Counted from the stretch's first letter, positions 52,279 to 62,515 are shown. The stretch: 64,000 nt of DNA from JAKACA01 sp050010115 (GCA_050010115.1 JBEKLQ010000008.1:1-64000); one strand, 5' to 3'. Notes: a model not told the origin generated them from the sequence alone. A program made the numbers and translations.

Positions 52279-53940
52279 TCACGATGTGCCGGTGAAGGCG
52301 GCGACGGCGTCCTCGACGGTGGAGAAGAGATGGGGGCCGATGTCCTGCAACAGCCCGCTGTGCTTCAGATCGTGATGGACAAGGTGAGAAGACCGGGCGA
52401 TCCCGAGCGTCACCCCTTGCTGCTTCAGCTCGGTCGTCAGCGCACCGAGCGCTGCGGCCCCGGTGAAATCGATGTCGGAGATCGCGTCGGCGTCCAGCAC
52501 GAGAGCGCGCACTTTCGGTTGGGTTTGCTCGAGGATGGTCCGTACCCTCAACCTGACGTAGTCGGCGTTGCCGTACCACACCGGCGCGTAGACCAAATAC
52601 ACGACTACGCCGGGGACCTGCTCGGTCGGGCGGCCGATGTCGGTGGGGATCCAATGGTCGGTGCCCACTTCACGACCGAGAACGGCGTCACGGGGGCGGG
52701 CGTTGCGGCGGACGCGGTCTGCAAGCGACACCCCCATCGCCAGGACGGCGCCTTGCTCGATCCCGAGCAGCGCCACCGTGAGCAACGTCACCGCGGCGAC
52801 GGCGAATTCCAACCGGTCGTAGCCGGCGATGGATCGCAGCACGCGGACGCGGAACAGCCGGGTGGCGACGAAGATCAGGATCGCTCCCAGCGTCGCTTTC
52901 GGCAGGTCCGTTAGCAGCCCCGTCGCCAGGAGGACCACGCCGAGGACGACGGCGGCGGCCACCACGCTGGTCAGCTGCGACCGACCACCCGCCGTCGTGA
53001 CGACAGCCGTCCGCGGCGGGCTCGAGTTGACGGGGAAGGCGCCGCTCACCCCGGCGACCAGGCTTCCCGCCCCGATCGCCATCAGATCCTGGTTGAAGTC
53101 CTCGGTGGCAGGTGCGCCCGCGCTCGACGCCCGGACCGTGGCAGCCGTCTGAGCCACACAGAGGAACGTGATCGTCAGTGCCGGTGCCGCGAGTCCGCGG
53201 ATGTCCGCCCACGATGCAGTCGGGATCGCGAAGGACGGGAGGCCTCCGTGGATCGACCCGAGCACGGGCACGCCCCGCGCCTTGAGGTCGGTGCCGGCGA
53301 CGACGAGGATCGATGCGACCAGCCCGATCAGCGCGCCGGGAATGCGACGGTCCACCTTCTCGGCGACGACGATCACAGCCAGCACGACCACCGCGATCCC
53401 GACAGCCCAGCCGTTGGTGTGGCCGATCTGATCGACCACCGTCCGAACACGACCGATCGTCGTCGTGCCTCCGCCGACCAGGCCGAGGACAACGGGCACC
53501 TGCCGGACGAGGATCTCGACAGCGATGCCGGCCAGGACCCCGGTGATGACCGGGGTCGAGAAGAAGTCCGATATCCACCCGAGCCGCAGCAGGCCGACAA
53601 CGATCAAGAGCCCGCCGACCACCAGTGCCAGCAGCGACACGAGATGCGTGTACTCCGGGGTGCCGGCGACAACGACCGCGGCGACACCGGCAGCGATCAC
53701 TGGGGCCGTCGTGGAATCGGCCCCGACGGACATCTGGCCACTGCGACCGAGCAGCGCGAACATCACCGATCCGGCCACGAACGCATAGAGACCGGCGACA
53801 GCCGGCATGCCGGCGAGGTGAGCAGTCGCCATCTGCTCGGGAATGGCGATCGCCACCAGTGTCAGGCCGGCTAGGACGTCAGGCCCGAGCCATGACTTCC
53901 GGTAGCCACGGAACGTCGGCGGGATCACCGGGACTCTCAC
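52279..53940 (-). CDS. SulP-family anion permease with STAS domain
   Basis: The 553-aa protein has about 12 membrane spans with the SulP signature near residues 20-60 (GYRKSWLGPDVLAGLTLVAI; ATAHLAGMPAVAGLY), then a cytoplasmic STAS domain (about 435-550; VRALVLDADAISDIDFTG, ALGALTTELKQQGV). SulP proteins carry sulfate, bicarbonate or dicarboxylates. No carbonic anhydrase or sulfur genes lie nearby, so the ion is not told. The minus-strand neighbour upstream faces divergently from nothing obvious. Confidence 0.9.
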   Translation of the reverse strand: MRVPVIPPTFRGYRKSWLGPDVLAGLTLVAIAIPEQMATAHLAGMPAVAGLYAFVAGSVMFALLGRSGQMSVGADSTTAPVIAAGVAAVVVAGTPEYTHLVSLLALVVGGLLIVVGLLRLGWISDFFSTPVITGVLAGIAVEILVRQVPVVLGLVGGGTTTIGRVRTVVDQIGHTNGWAVGIAVVVLAVIVVAEKVDRRIPGALIGLVASILVVAGTDLKARGVPVLGSIHGGLPSFAIPTASWADIRGLAAPALTITFLCVAQTAATVRASSAGAPATEDFNQDLMAIGAGSLVAGVSGAFPVNSSPPRTAVVTTAGGRSQLTSVVAAAVVLGVVLLATGLLTDLPKATLGAILIFVATRLFRVRVLRSIAGYDRLEFAVAAVTLLTVALLGIEQGAVLAMGVSLADRVRRNARPRDAVLGREVGTDHWIPTDIGRPTEQVPGVVVYLVYAPVWYGNADYVRLRVRTILEQTQPKVRALVLDADAISDIDFTGAAALGALTTELKQQGVTLGIARSSHLVHHDLKHSGLLQDIGPHLFSTVEDAVAAFTGTS

Positions 53941-53963
53941 GCCCGAATCCTTAGCACCCCACG

Positions 53964-55205
53964 TCAGGTGACAGGAGCTACGGCGCGGTAGGTCCCCATG
54001 ATCCGGGCCGTCGCCGCGATCGCCGCCGCATAGGACTCGTGGTACTGCCCGTAGTGCGGGAAGTTCGGATCGAAGGTGAGGAGAAGATCGGCGACGTTAA
54101 CCTCGAAGATCTGAACGTGAACCTTGACGCTCGCCTCGAGCAGCGGCGGCAGGAGGCCTTCGTTTTCTGCACCGCTGATGGGCGTCGTGGCGTTGAGATC
54201 CTGCACGTACAGCGGCACCTTGCCGGCGTATTGGTCGTACAGCTGGCACCAGTTGAACTCGTCGCAGGGAACCTTGGACAAGATATCTGTCGCCTCGACT
54301 CCCGTCAGGCTCTCCACGCCGAAGCCGATCCCCAAGGCCGCCGCTTGTCGTGCCTCCTCGGCGATCGGTGGGAAGTTCGACGCGTCGCTCAAGCCGATCA
54401 CGAGGGGCCGGCGAGAGTGCAACGAGCCCAAGAAGGCGATCATCTGCTGGATGTAGACGGGCCACGCGGTCCGATACCCGGCCGCATCCCAGGCGGAACC
54501 GCAAGCCGGCTTTACGATCTGCTCAGGCCAGAGCACACCTTCTGCGTCGGTACCGAGACCGAAGCGCATATACCCCACGTTGGGGTCGTCACCGAAGTGT
54601 TTGACGGCGGCGGCGATGAACGCCTTCCAATTGTCCTCGTAGCCGGGCTGCCACAACACCGGAGTCGGGCGGGTGCGAGGACACGTGATCATCTTCACCT
54701 GGTCTCTCACGTACTGGGGCGTGTCATCCGGAGTGCTGCTCACGCCTTCGCCGGTCCCACTGAAGAGCAGGTTGACGATCTTGCCAGCCCTTGCCCAAGG
54801 AGCGATCCGATTGTCCACGACACTCCAGTTGTAACGAGTTCGGGCCCCCGGACCGTTGTCGATCTCGTTCCATTGGAAGCCCATCGAGGCGCCACAGATG
54901 TCAGGGTTCTGCAGTAGGTACCGGTTGACTTCGCCGGCTCGCCGCCCATGCGTACCGCTCCACCCGCCGAAGGCGAAGATGCCGTGCGGTCCGGATACGT
55001 CGGCAACGCGGGAATCGCTGGGCGCGTTGGGCGCAGAACAAGCGACGGTGCCCGTGACCTGGGTCGGCCCGTGATCCTGGGCGAAGATGACGACCGCCGC
55101 CAGAGCCAGGACGACGATGCAGGCGACGATGCGAAAGGCGCGTCGAGCGGGACGAGCCTGAACGCTTCGAGGCGGGCGTGCCGGTGGCAAGGGTGGGTTG
55201 GTCAT
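53964..55205 (-). CDS. Secreted glycoside-hydrolase-like protein (paralogue 2)
   Basis: A 413-aa protein. ATG 55203-55205 gives a Pro/Arg-rich cytoplasmic start and a single anchor helix (IVACIVVLALAAVVIFAQD, residues 27-45). The rest is the TIM-barrel-like domain of the protein at 13781-14986: GPHGIFAFGG, TRYNWSVVDNRIAPWARAG, YMRFGLGTDAEGV, SLHSRRPLV and VHVQIFEVN. The second candidate acid (LEMYH in paralogue 1) reads VQDLN here, so only the D-x-E-G motif is common to both. The conserved Cys pairs suggest an extracellular location. Function unknown. Confidence 0.65.
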   Translation of the reverse strand: MTNPPLPPARPPRSVQARPARRAFRIVACIVVLALAAVVIFAQDHGPTQVTGTVACSAPNAPSDSRVADVSGPHGIFAFGGWSGTHGRRAGEVNRYLLQNPDICGASMGFQWNEIDNGPGARTRYNWSVVDNRIAPWARAGKIVNLLFSGTGEGVSSTPDDTPQYVRDQVKMITCPRTRPTPVLWQPGYEDNWKAFIAAAVKHFGDDPNVGYMRFGLGTDAEGVLWPEQIVKPACGSAWDAAGYRTAWPVYIQQMIAFLGSLHSRRPLVIGLSDASNFPPIAEEARQAAALGIGFGVESLTGVEATDILSKVPCDEFNWCQLYDQYAGKVPLYVQDLNATTPISGAENEGLLPPLLEASVKVHVQIFEVNVADLLLTFDPNFPHYGQYHESYAAAIAATARIMGTYRAVAPVT

Positions 55206-55272
55206 GTCTCTGAGGCTTATCGGAAGTCTTTCAGGTACCGCCGCCTCCGAGGGCCCGCGGCCCCCCGATGGC

Positions 55273-56757
55273 CTAGTGCCTTGGGTGACGGCTCGCCACA
55301 GCCGGCCGGGCAACCCGGCGCTTCGGCGCCCGCGCTTTGATTCCGCGCTGGCGGCCGAGCTCGACGAGCGCGCAGTCGCGGAGCTCCTCGATCCCCGATG
55401 TCACCGCCGACGCGAGCACACCGACATCCTGCATCGTCTCGTAGTCACCGGTGATCCCGAAAAACAGGTTCCCGTTGTAGGACAAGATGGCCGTGCCCAC
55501 ACGCAGCCCGTGGCTGATCGGGACGAAGGGACGGTACTCGAGCATCTCGTGACCGAGGCAGTACAGGGGGAACTGCGGGCCGGGCACGTTCGTCGTCACC
55601 GTGTTGAGCGAGTGCTGCCCGAGCACTCCCATGGAGCGGATCAACATCCGGCTGATGGGGCCGACGACCATCGGGGGGGCGAGGTTGCCGATCGTCGTGA
55701 CCGCCTCGCCGGCTTCCGAGACGTGGGACGACTTCAGCTCGGTCATCTGAGCGTGCACGAGCTGGAGACGCTCGACCGGGTCGTCAACGTGCACCGGGAG
55801 CTCGTAGAGCAGGGCCGAGACCCGGTTGTCCGGCACTCCGTGACCGTCGTCGTGGCGCGTCGACACCGGCACGAGCGAGCGGACCACGGCCCGGTCGGCG
55901 TCGTCGCCGCGCTCGGTGAGCAGCACCCGGTAGCCGCCCGACACCGCGGCCAGCACGACGTCGTTCACCGTGCCGCCGAAGGCGGAGCGGATCACCTTCA
56001 CATCCGCGAGGCTGGCCGACGAATGCGCCCACGACCTGTGAGGACCGATCGAGCCCTCGATCGACAGCGGCCGGGTCGGCGCGAGGCTGCGGATGAACCG
56101 GACAGCTCCCTCGGCGGTCTGAAGGCTCGAGCGGATCATGTCGACCGGATGGCCCATGGCGGCGGGGAGGCCTCTGGCTGTCGCCAGCGTGTCCGATACG
56201 AGCCCACCCCAGGCGTCGAGCACCTTCACCGCACCCGGGGGCTCCGGGCGCGGTGTCCAGGGCCGTGGCTCGCCGACGGTGGCGTCTGCCTCGAAACCCA
56301 ACAGGACCGTGAGCAGTTCGACGCCGGCGACCCCGTCGACCATGCAGTGGTGAATCTTGAACACGACCGCCCAGCGCCCGCCCTCGAGACCCTCGACGAG
56401 CCACGTCTCCCACAGCGGGCGCTCGCGATCCAGCGGCTGGGACATGATCCGTCCCATCAGGCGGCAGAACGCCGCATCGTCACCGGGAGCAGGCAGCGCC
56501 ACCCGCCGGAGGTGGTAGTCGAGGTCAAAGTGCGGGTCGTCGACCCACACAGGGCGCCCCAGCTCGAACGGCACCCGACGGACACGCTGGCGGTACCGCG
56601 GGATCTGGTGGAGCTTCGAGGCAACCAGCGCCCGGAGGTCGCGCGACGGCGGCGGTGGGTCGTCGAACACGCAAGCGCCGGCAATGTGCATGTGGACCGT
56701 CCCGTCCTCAAGGTGAAGGAACTCCGTATCGAGCGCATTCAGTCGCTCCACGGCCAC
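55273..56757 (-). CDS. Wax ester synthase/diacylglycerol acyltransferase (WS/DGAT) 1
   Basis: A 494-aa WS/DGAT enzyme. The catalytic HHxxxDG motif is KIHHCMVDGVAG (His136, His137, Asp141). N-terminal LNALDTEFLHLED and C-terminal NVPGPQFPLYCLG are typical of the family. It esterifies acyl-CoA to diacylglycerol or fatty alcohols, making storage lipids at the membrane. It lies head to head with a second WS/DGAT gene across about 230 bases. Confidence 0.92.
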   Translation of the reverse strand: MAVERLNALDTEFLHLEDGTVHMHIAGACVFDDPPPPSRDLRALVASKLHQIPRYRQRVRRVPFELGRPVWVDDPHFDLDYHLRRVALPAPGDDAAFCRLMGRIMSQPLDRERPLWETWLVEGLEGGRWAVVFKIHHCMVDGVAGVELLTVLLGFEADATVGEPRPWTPRPEPPGAVKVLDAWGGLVSDTLATARGLPAAMGHPVDMIRSSLQTAEGAVRFIRSLAPTRPLSIEGSIGPHRSWAHSSASLADVKVIRSAFGGTVNDVVLAAVSGGYRVLLTERGDDADRAVVRSLVPVSTRHDDGHGVPDNRVSALLYELPVHVDDPVERLQLVHAQMTELKSSHVSEAGEAVTTIGNLAPPMVVGPISRMLIRSMGVLGQHSLNTVTTNVPGPQFPLYCLGHEMLEYRPFVPISHGLRVGTAILSYNGNLFFGITGDYETMQDVGVLASAVTSGIEELRDCALVELGRQRGIKARAPKRRVARPAVASRHPRH

Positions 56758-56984
56758 CGCCCTTCTCGGTCCATCTCGTCGGCCACCTCGGCCGCCTCAG
56801 CCTCCTCAGGCACGATACGGCCGGTGACGCCCCCGGGACAGAGTCCTTCGGCAGGAGATTCTCGGAAACTGGCCGGGCAGCTCGCGGCATCGTCGCCCCG
56901 CGCAAATACGTGACCTTCGCCTCTAAAGACGGCGACCGCCGTGCCGTACGTTAAGCGGTAGTGCTCTGCTTCGAGGAGGCAATG

Positions 56985-58439
56985 ATGAGCGAGCGCACCG
57001 AATTGTTCATGCGGGACACCGACGCGTTCTCGTGGTACCTGGAGAAGGATCCGGGCCTTCGATCGACTATCGTCGCCGTCGCCTGGCTCGACCAGCGGCC
57101 GAATTTCGACGTGGTCGCTGCCAGGTTGGAGCGGGCGACCAGGCTGGTCCCGCGGTTCCGGCAGCGCCCCGTCCAGCCACCCGGTCGGCTCTCCCCGCCG
57201 CGCTGGGTCGACACGGACTTCGACCTGTCATGGCATCTGCGCCGGATCGAATCCCCCAAGCCGCACACTGCTGCCACGGTGATCGACTTTGCCCGGATCG
57301 AGGCGATGGCTGGTTTTGATCTGGCGCGGCCACTGTGGCAATTCACGCTCATCGAGCACCTGGTCGGCGGCCATGCCGCATTGGTCATGAAGGTCCATCA
57401 CTCGCTGACCGACGGCATCGGCGGCATGCAGCTGGCGTTCTTGTTGTTCGAGACCACGAAGCAGTCCGACCTCGGCGAGGAGATCGCGGTGCCCCAGGCT
57501 GGCGAGACGGAGCCGGGCACGGTCGAGCTCGTCCGGGAGTCGCTCGCCTACGACTGGCACCGGGTGTTCGAGACCGTCCGCCACGGGCTGTCTGACGCCC
57601 TCCCTACAGCGGCACACGTCGCACGGGATCCCGTGCGCTCGACGTCTGACGCCCTGGCAACCGCACGCGCGATCGGTCGATTCGTGCAGCCGGTCCCCGA
57701 CACCCTCTCACAGGTGATGACGGGCCGGAGCCTCGGGCGGCACCTCGACATGATGGCCGTGGACGTCCACGATCTGAAACGGGCGGCAGGCGCCGCGGGA
57801 GGCACGCTCAACGACGCCTTCGTGTCCTCGGTCACCGGCGGGCTGCGTCGCTACCACGAGCGTCACGGTGTCTCGGTCGGAGAGCTCAGGATCACCCTGC
57901 CGATCTCGATCCGCAAGGAGGGCGACCCGGCCGCGGGAAACCGCATCACCCTCGAGCGGTTCAAGGTACCCGTCGGGGTGGCCGACCCTGCCAAGCGCAT
58001 ACGGCTCACCGGCCAGCGATGCCGTGCGGCTCGCGACGACCGAGCCCTGCCGCTGACGAATGCCATTGCCGGCACGCTGAACCTTCTCCCGTCGGCGGTC
58101 GTCGGAGGCATGCTCAAGCACGTCGACTTCCTGGCGAGCAACGTGCCAGGTATCAACATCCCGATCTATCTCGGCGGAGCACCGGTCTCGGGGTACTACG
58201 CCTTCGGGCCGACGATCGGCTCGTCGGTGAACGTCACCCTGCTCACCTACAACGGGACGTGCTGCGTGGCCATCACGATCGACACCGCTGCGGTGCCCGA
58301 CTACGAAGTGCTCATGGAGTGCTTCCGCGAGGGTTTCGAAGAAGTGCTCGAGCTGGCGGGCGATCACTGTCCCGCCGAGCTACCACTGCGGAAGGGCGGC
58401 TCGGGCGCGCCGTCTCGGCGCGTCGCGGCAATTGCCTAG
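56985..58439 (+). CDS. Wax ester synthase/diacylglycerol acyltransferase (WS/DGAT) 2
   Basis: A 484-aa paralogue of the divergent neighbour, with HHxxxDG in KVHHSLTDGIGG (His138, His139, Asp143) and the NVPGINIPIYLGG segment near 382. The two sequences are clearly different, so the duplication is old and the substrate range may differ. ATG 56985 is chosen because GAGGAGG is five bases upstream; ATG 56982 is too close. The shared upstream region could allow joint control. Confidence 0.92.
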   Translation: MSERTELFMRDTDAFSWYLEKDPGLRSTIVAVAWLDQRPNFDVVAARLERATRLVPRFRQRPVQPPGRLSPPRWVDTDFDLSWHLRRIESPKPHTAATVIDFARIEAMAGFDLARPLWQFTLIEHLVGGHAALVMKVHHSLTDGIGGMQLAFLLFETTKQSDLGEEIAVPQAGETEPGTVELVRESLAYDWHRVFETVRHGLSDALPTAAHVARDPVRSTSDALATARAIGRFVQPVPDTLSQVMTGRSLGRHLDMMAVDVHDLKRAAGAAGGTLNDAFVSSVTGGLRRYHERHGVSVGELRITLPISIRKEGDPAAGNRITLERFKVPVGVADPAKRIRLTGQRCRAARDDRALPLTNAIAGTLNLLPSAVVGGMLKHVDFLASNVPGINIPIYLGGAPVSGYYAFGPTIGSSVNVTLLTYNGTCCVAITIDTAAVPDYEVLMECFREGFEEVLELAGDHCPAELPLRKGGSGAPSRRVAAIA

Positions 58440-58577
58440 GGCGGCAGCCTGGGGTCGGATGGCTAGGGTGCCGTGCCTGCTCCCGTGGCGCGGTGGGCAC
58501 GAGTGGACAGGCCGGCGCGTCGCTGTATCCCGATACGAACGTGACCTACGGTCCGCGACGGAGGGACGGCGCGGGCG

Positions 58578-59768
58578 CTACTCGCCTCGCAGGCGCAGCG
58601 CGGTCCGCCAACCCAACCGGGCTCCGCCCCGAACAATTGCTGCTGAGTAGACGCGAGCGGCGAGCCGCTCCATGCCGTAGATCGATGCCGCCATGAGGAG
58701 TACGTCCAGCACGATCTCCCAGGCTGAGACGTGGCCGAGGGCAATCCTGGCCGGCATCAGAGCCGGCGCGAATGGCGGGACGAACGAGAGCAGGCGTATC
58801 CACCATGCGCTCGGCTCGGCGATCGTCAAGTACACCAGGAGAAAGCCTCCGACCAGTGGCATCGCGACCGGCAAGGAGACGAACTGGACCTCTTCCTGCC
58901 TCGCCACCATCGAGCCAACTGCTGCGAAGGCGAACGAGTAGAGCGCGAAGCCCAACAGGAACCACAGCAAGATCGACGGCAAGAGCACCCAGACAGTCGA
59001 CGAGATGACCGCACCCTTGACCACGGCATTGGCGATGAGCCCGGCGACGACGGCGATACCGAGCTGGGCGAGAGCGCACACGCCGATTCCCAGGACCTTT
59101 CCGGACAACAGCTGCCTCGGTCGGACTGCTGCCAGCAGGACCTCGGCCGTGCGGGACGTCTTCTCTTGGGCCACGCCACTAGCAACGGCGCCGCCGTACA
59201 AGCCGAGACTGATGTACAGGAGCAAGCCGGCGGCGAGGGCTGCTACAGAACGGGCTGCTTGGTTCACCGGCGGGGGCTCGAGCGCAGCGGTCGAGAGCGG
59301 CACCGGCTCCAACGCTGCCAGAATCTTCGAGAGAGGCACGCCGGCATCTGTGAGTGCCTGCCGCTGATGAGCTCGGTCAATGGTCGCTTGCAGCAACGCG
59401 CCGATCGTGGGCGAGAGGGTCTGCTGCACTTCCGCTACAGCCGAGTGAGCACCAATGCTCACGGCGACGTCAACTGATCCATTCTTCACCATCGACCGGG
59501 CGGCGTCGTCGTCGGCGATGTCGACGACCCGGATCTTCACGTCTGCCACCTTGGCCGTGGCTTGGAGAGCAGGCCCGATGGCCTGGGCTGACGGGCCGAT
59601 CAAGCCGACGACGGTCGGAGCCGAGGACGACCGGACGAGAGTGGGGATGACGATCAGCGCCACGACGAGCACGGTGGTGACCGCGGTCATGACCCGCGTC
59701 AAGCGGCTCTGCAGTCGCTCAGCGATCTCTCGTCCGGCTACGAGCCGAACCGTCGGAGTCCGGTTCAT
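58578..59768 (-). CDS. ABC-2-type transporter permease (NatB-like)
   Basis: A 396-aa permease. One N-terminal helix (TAVTTVLVVALIVIPTLV, about 27-45), a large extracytoplasmic domain (about 50-175), then five to six helices (from VAALAAGLLLYISLGLYGG). This is the layout of NatB/YhaP sodium or drug exporters. GVAQEKTSRTAEVLLAAVRP is the family coupling loop. The ATG overlaps the stop of the ATPase gene by four bases. The cargo is unknown. Confidence 0.87.
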   Translation of the reverse strand: MNRTPTVRLVAGREIAERLQSRLTRVMTAVTTVLVVALIVIPTLVRSSSAPTVVGLIGPSAQAIGPALQATAKVADVKIRVVDIADDDAARSMVKNGSVDVAVSIGAHSAVAEVQQTLSPTIGALLQATIDRAHQRQALTDAGVPLSKILAALEPVPLSTAALEPPPVNQAARSVAALAAGLLLYISLGLYGGAVASGVAQEKTSRTAEVLLAAVRPRQLLSGKVLGIGVCALAQLGIAVVAGLIANAVVKGAVISSTVWVLLPSILLWFLLGFALYSFAFAAVGSMVARQEEVQFVSLPVAMPLVGGFLLVYLTIAEPSAWWIRLLSFVPPFAPALMPARIALGHVSAWEIVLDVLLMAASIYGMERLAARVYSAAIVRGGARLGWRTALRLRGE

Positions 59769-60646
59769 GACACGAGCTGGCGGTAGATGTCCGCCAGCCC
59801 CCCGGACTCGAATCCAAAGTGTTCGACCGGGCCGGCTGCCTGTGCCGCTCGCAGGATCGATTGGGGATCGGCATGGGTCCCCAGAGCCAGGATCACGCCG
59901 TCGGCATCCTGGCGGAGCACCCGGGCCCCCGACAGCTCGGCGGTCCACTCCGTGAGCCCCTCGACCTTGACACGTAGCTGAAGCGGGAATCGAGCCCGCA
60001 GCTCCGCGAGGGTCCCGGAGGCGAGGACGCGTCCCTCTTCCAGGATGACAACCCGTTCGCAGAGACGCTCGACGAGATCGAGCTGGTGGCTCGAGAACAG
60101 GATCGGTTTCCCTCGTTGCGCCTCTGCGAGGAGGATCTCGGAAAGGGCGTCCACTGCAGCCGGGTCGAGCCCCGCAAACGGCTCGTCCAGCACGAGGAGC
60201 TCCGGGTCGTGAACGAGAGCCACGGCAAGCTGCACTCGTTGCTGGTTGCCATGGGAGAGCGCAACGACCTTGTCCAGTTCGCGGCCGGCGAGGCCGAGCA
60301 GCGTGAGCCAGTGCTGGGCCTTGTCCCGGGCGGTGGCCGGGTCAAACCCATGGAGCCGAGCGAAGTAAGCCACCTGATCGATGATCCGCATCTGCGGGTA
60401 GAGGCCACGTTCCTCTGGCATGTAGCCAAAACGCAGCCAATCCTCCCGTCCAACGGCGTGACCGGACCAGCGGATGTCACCACTTTCCGGCCGAAGGATA
60501 CCCATCACAGCTCGCATGGTCGTCGTCTTGCCGGCTCCATTGCGTCCGACCAGTCCGACGATCTCGCCCGGGGCCACAGCGGCAGTCAGCCGGTCCACGG
60601 CGACTCGTTCGCCGAATCGGTGGACGAGGTCGGAGATCTCAAGCAT
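59765..60646 (-). CDS. ABC-2-type transporter ATP-binding protein (NatA-like)
   Basis: A 293-aa ATPase with Walker A (GRNGAGKTTTM), signature (LSHGNQQR, with His in place of the second Gly) and Walker B (LLVLDEPFAGLDP). The C-terminal extension is typical of exporter ATPases. It is the first gene of a two-gene operon with the permease. No resistance or regulator gene is adjacent. Confidence 0.9.
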   Translation of the reverse strand: MLEISDLVHRFGERVAVDRLTAAVAPGEIVGLVGRNGAGKTTTMRAVMGILRPESGDIRWSGHAVGREDWLRFGYMPEERGLYPQMRIIDQVAYFARLHGFDPATARDKAQHWLTLLGLAGRELDKVVALSHGNQQRVQLAVALVHDPELLVLDEPFAGLDPAAVDALSEILLAEAQRGKPILFSSHQLDLVERLCERVVILEEGRVLASGTLAELRARFPLQLRVKVEGLTEWTAELSGARVLRQDADGVILALGTHADPQSILRAAQAAGPVEHFGFESGGLADIYRQLVS

Positions 60647-60751
60647 GGTCGAACCCCACTTGCAACTGGTGGTACTTCCCAGGCATGCGGGACCTCCCGC
60701 TAGGAACGCTTCAGACCAGGCACATCCACATCATGACCGCTCAGGCGGGGA

Positions 60752-61012
60752 TCAGATGTTGCGGAGGTCCTCGCTCGAGTAGGCACGGAAGGCGATCAGC
60801 GTCCTCGTCCGGATGACCCCCTCGAGCGGCGCGATGCGCTCGGTCACGAGCTCCGCCAGCTCTTCGTGACTTTTCGCCCTCACGATGGCGACGAGATCCT
60901 CGTCGCCGGCCACCGAGTAGGCGACGTCGACGCCAGGTACGTCGGCGAGCGCCTGCCCGAGAGCGGCGACATGATTCGGCTCGGCCGTGAGCAGCACGAT
61001 GGCAGTGACCAT
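60752..61012 (-). CDS. Stand-alone Lrp/AsnC ligand-binding (RAM) domain protein
   Basis: An 86-aa protein of a single RAM domain (beta-alpha-beta-beta-alpha-beta): TAIVLLTAEPNHVAALG, then GVDVAYSVAGDEDLVAIV and GVIRTRTLIAFRAYS. No DNA-binding helix-turn-helix is present, so it may sense an amino acid and regulate through partners, as stand-alone RAM proteins are thought to do. Confidence 0.85.
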   Translation of the reverse strand: MVTAIVLLTAEPNHVAALGQALADVPGVDVAYSVAGDEDLVAIVRAKSHEELAELVTERIAPLEGVIRTRTLIAFRAYSSEDLRNI

Positions 61013-61136
61013 GTCACTGGTCTACCGCGCCTGCGCAAGTCTCCGCGCCTACGGTTGACCACCTCGACGTCACGGAGAGCTACCTGACCGTACGCGACTC
61101 GACGACAGAGCACCTGACCGGCTGAACGGAGGAATC

Positions 61137-62498
61137 GTGAAGTTCGGAATCTTCTACGAGCACCAGCTGCCGCGGCCGTGGGACGACCGGAGCGAGCAGC
61201 AGTTGATCAACGACGCTCTCGAACAAGTCGAGTTGGCCGACCGCCTGGGCATCCAGTACCTGTGGGAAGTCGAGCACCACTTCCTGGAGGAGTACTCACA
61301 TTCGAGCGCCCCGGAGGTCTTCCTGGCGGCAGCCAGCCAGCGCACCGGGCAGATGCGTATCGGCCACGGGATCATCCAGACGGCGCCGGCGTACAACCAC
61401 CCGGCTCGCACAGCCGAGCGGGTTGCGATGCTCGACCTCGTCTCGAACGGGCGTGTCGAGTTCGGGTCCGGCGAGTCCGGGTCGGAGGCCGAGCTGGGCG
61501 GTTTCCTACTGGACCCCGCCATGAAGCGCGAGGCGTGGCTCGAGGGCCTCGAAGTGGCGCTTCGCTGCATGGTGGAGTCGCCGTTCACGGGCGTCGAGGG
61601 CAAGTACGTCACGATGCCGCCCCGCAATGTTGTCCCGAAGCCGGTGCAGAAGCCTCACCCTCCGCTGTGGGTCGCCTGCAGCCGACGCGACACGATCCTG
61701 CTGGCGGCGGAGAAGGGCATCGGCGCGCTCACCTTCGCCTTCATCGAGCCAGAGGATGCCAAGGCCTGGGTGGACGACTACGAGGCAACGGTCCGCACCA
61801 AGTGCGTTCCGGTGGGTTGGACGATCAATCCACAGGTGGCCTGCGTCACGCCGATGATGTGCGCTCACGACGAGGACGAGGCGATCCGCCGCGGGCTCGA
61901 GGGAGCCAACTTCTTCGGTTACTCGCTGGCCCACTTCTACGTCTTCGGCGAGCACGTCCCCGCCCGCACGAATGTCTGGGAGGAGTTCAAGGACCGCCGG
62001 GGCAAGATGGGCTACTCGCCGGAGGCCGCCTTGGCGACGCGGCAGCAGACGCTCGGCGCCACGATCGCTTCTGGTGACGAGACCGGGCTGCGCGGTGCTG
62101 TCGGAACGCCGGAGCAACTGCGCGAATTCCTCCGGCGCTACGAAGAGGCCGGTGTGGACCAGCTGATCTTCGTGATGCAGGCGGGGAACAACCGCCACGA
62201 GCACATCATGGAGTCGATTGAGCTCTTCGGGTCCGAGGTTCTGCCGGAATTCGTCGAGCGGGACGAGGTCGCCAGCGTGGCGAAGGCGGAACGGTGGGCT
62301 CCGATCATCTCCGAAGCGCTCGCCCGCAAGCAGGACCGCTCGCCGGCCATGCCCGAGGGGTACGTCATGAAGGCGCTCCCGAAGCAGATGGTCGATGCCG
62401 CCAAGAGCGCCCAGGCGCAGAAGTGGCTCGACGAGCTTGCCGACAAGCAGGCGGCCGGCGTCGTCGACGAGGAGTTTCGCCGACTCGTCGAGGGCTGA
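61137..62498 (+). CDS. Luciferase-like (LLM class) flavin-dependent oxidoreductase
   Basis: A 453-aa bacterial-luciferase-type monooxygenase, longer than average. N-terminal KFGIFYEHQLPRPW, then IQYLWEVEHHFLEEYSHS (the alkanal-monooxygenase pattern) and GHGIIQTAPAYNHPARTAER. It uses reduced flavin to oxidise an unknown substrate. GTG 61137 follows GGAGGA. The C-terminal 90 residues form a helical extension outside the usual domain. Confidence 0.88.
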   Translation: MKFGIFYEHQLPRPWDDRSEQQLINDALEQVELADRLGIQYLWEVEHHFLEEYSHSSAPEVFLAAASQRTGQMRIGHGIIQTAPAYNHPARTAERVAMLDLVSNGRVEFGSGESGSEAELGGFLLDPAMKREAWLEGLEVALRCMVESPFTGVEGKYVTMPPRNVVPKPVQKPHPPLWVACSRRDTILLAAEKGIGALTFAFIEPEDAKAWVDDYEATVRTKCVPVGWTINPQVACVTPMMCAHDEDEAIRRGLEGANFFGYSLAHFYVFGEHVPARTNVWEEFKDRRGKMGYSPEAALATRQQTLGATIASGDETGLRGAVGTPEQLREFLRRYEEAGVDQLIFVMQAGNNRHEHIMESIELFGSEVLPEFVERDEVASVAKAERWAPIISEALARKQDRSPAMPEGYVMKALPKQMVDAAKSAQAQKWLDELADKQAAGVVDEEFRRLVEG

Positions 62499-62515
62499 CT
62501 CCCCATGCGGCATTT

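Noticed and set aside
55198..56913. 571-aa plus-strand frame over WS/DGAT 1
   Set aside because: His/Arg/Asp-rich antisense frame; the minus strand has the HHxxxDG enzyme.
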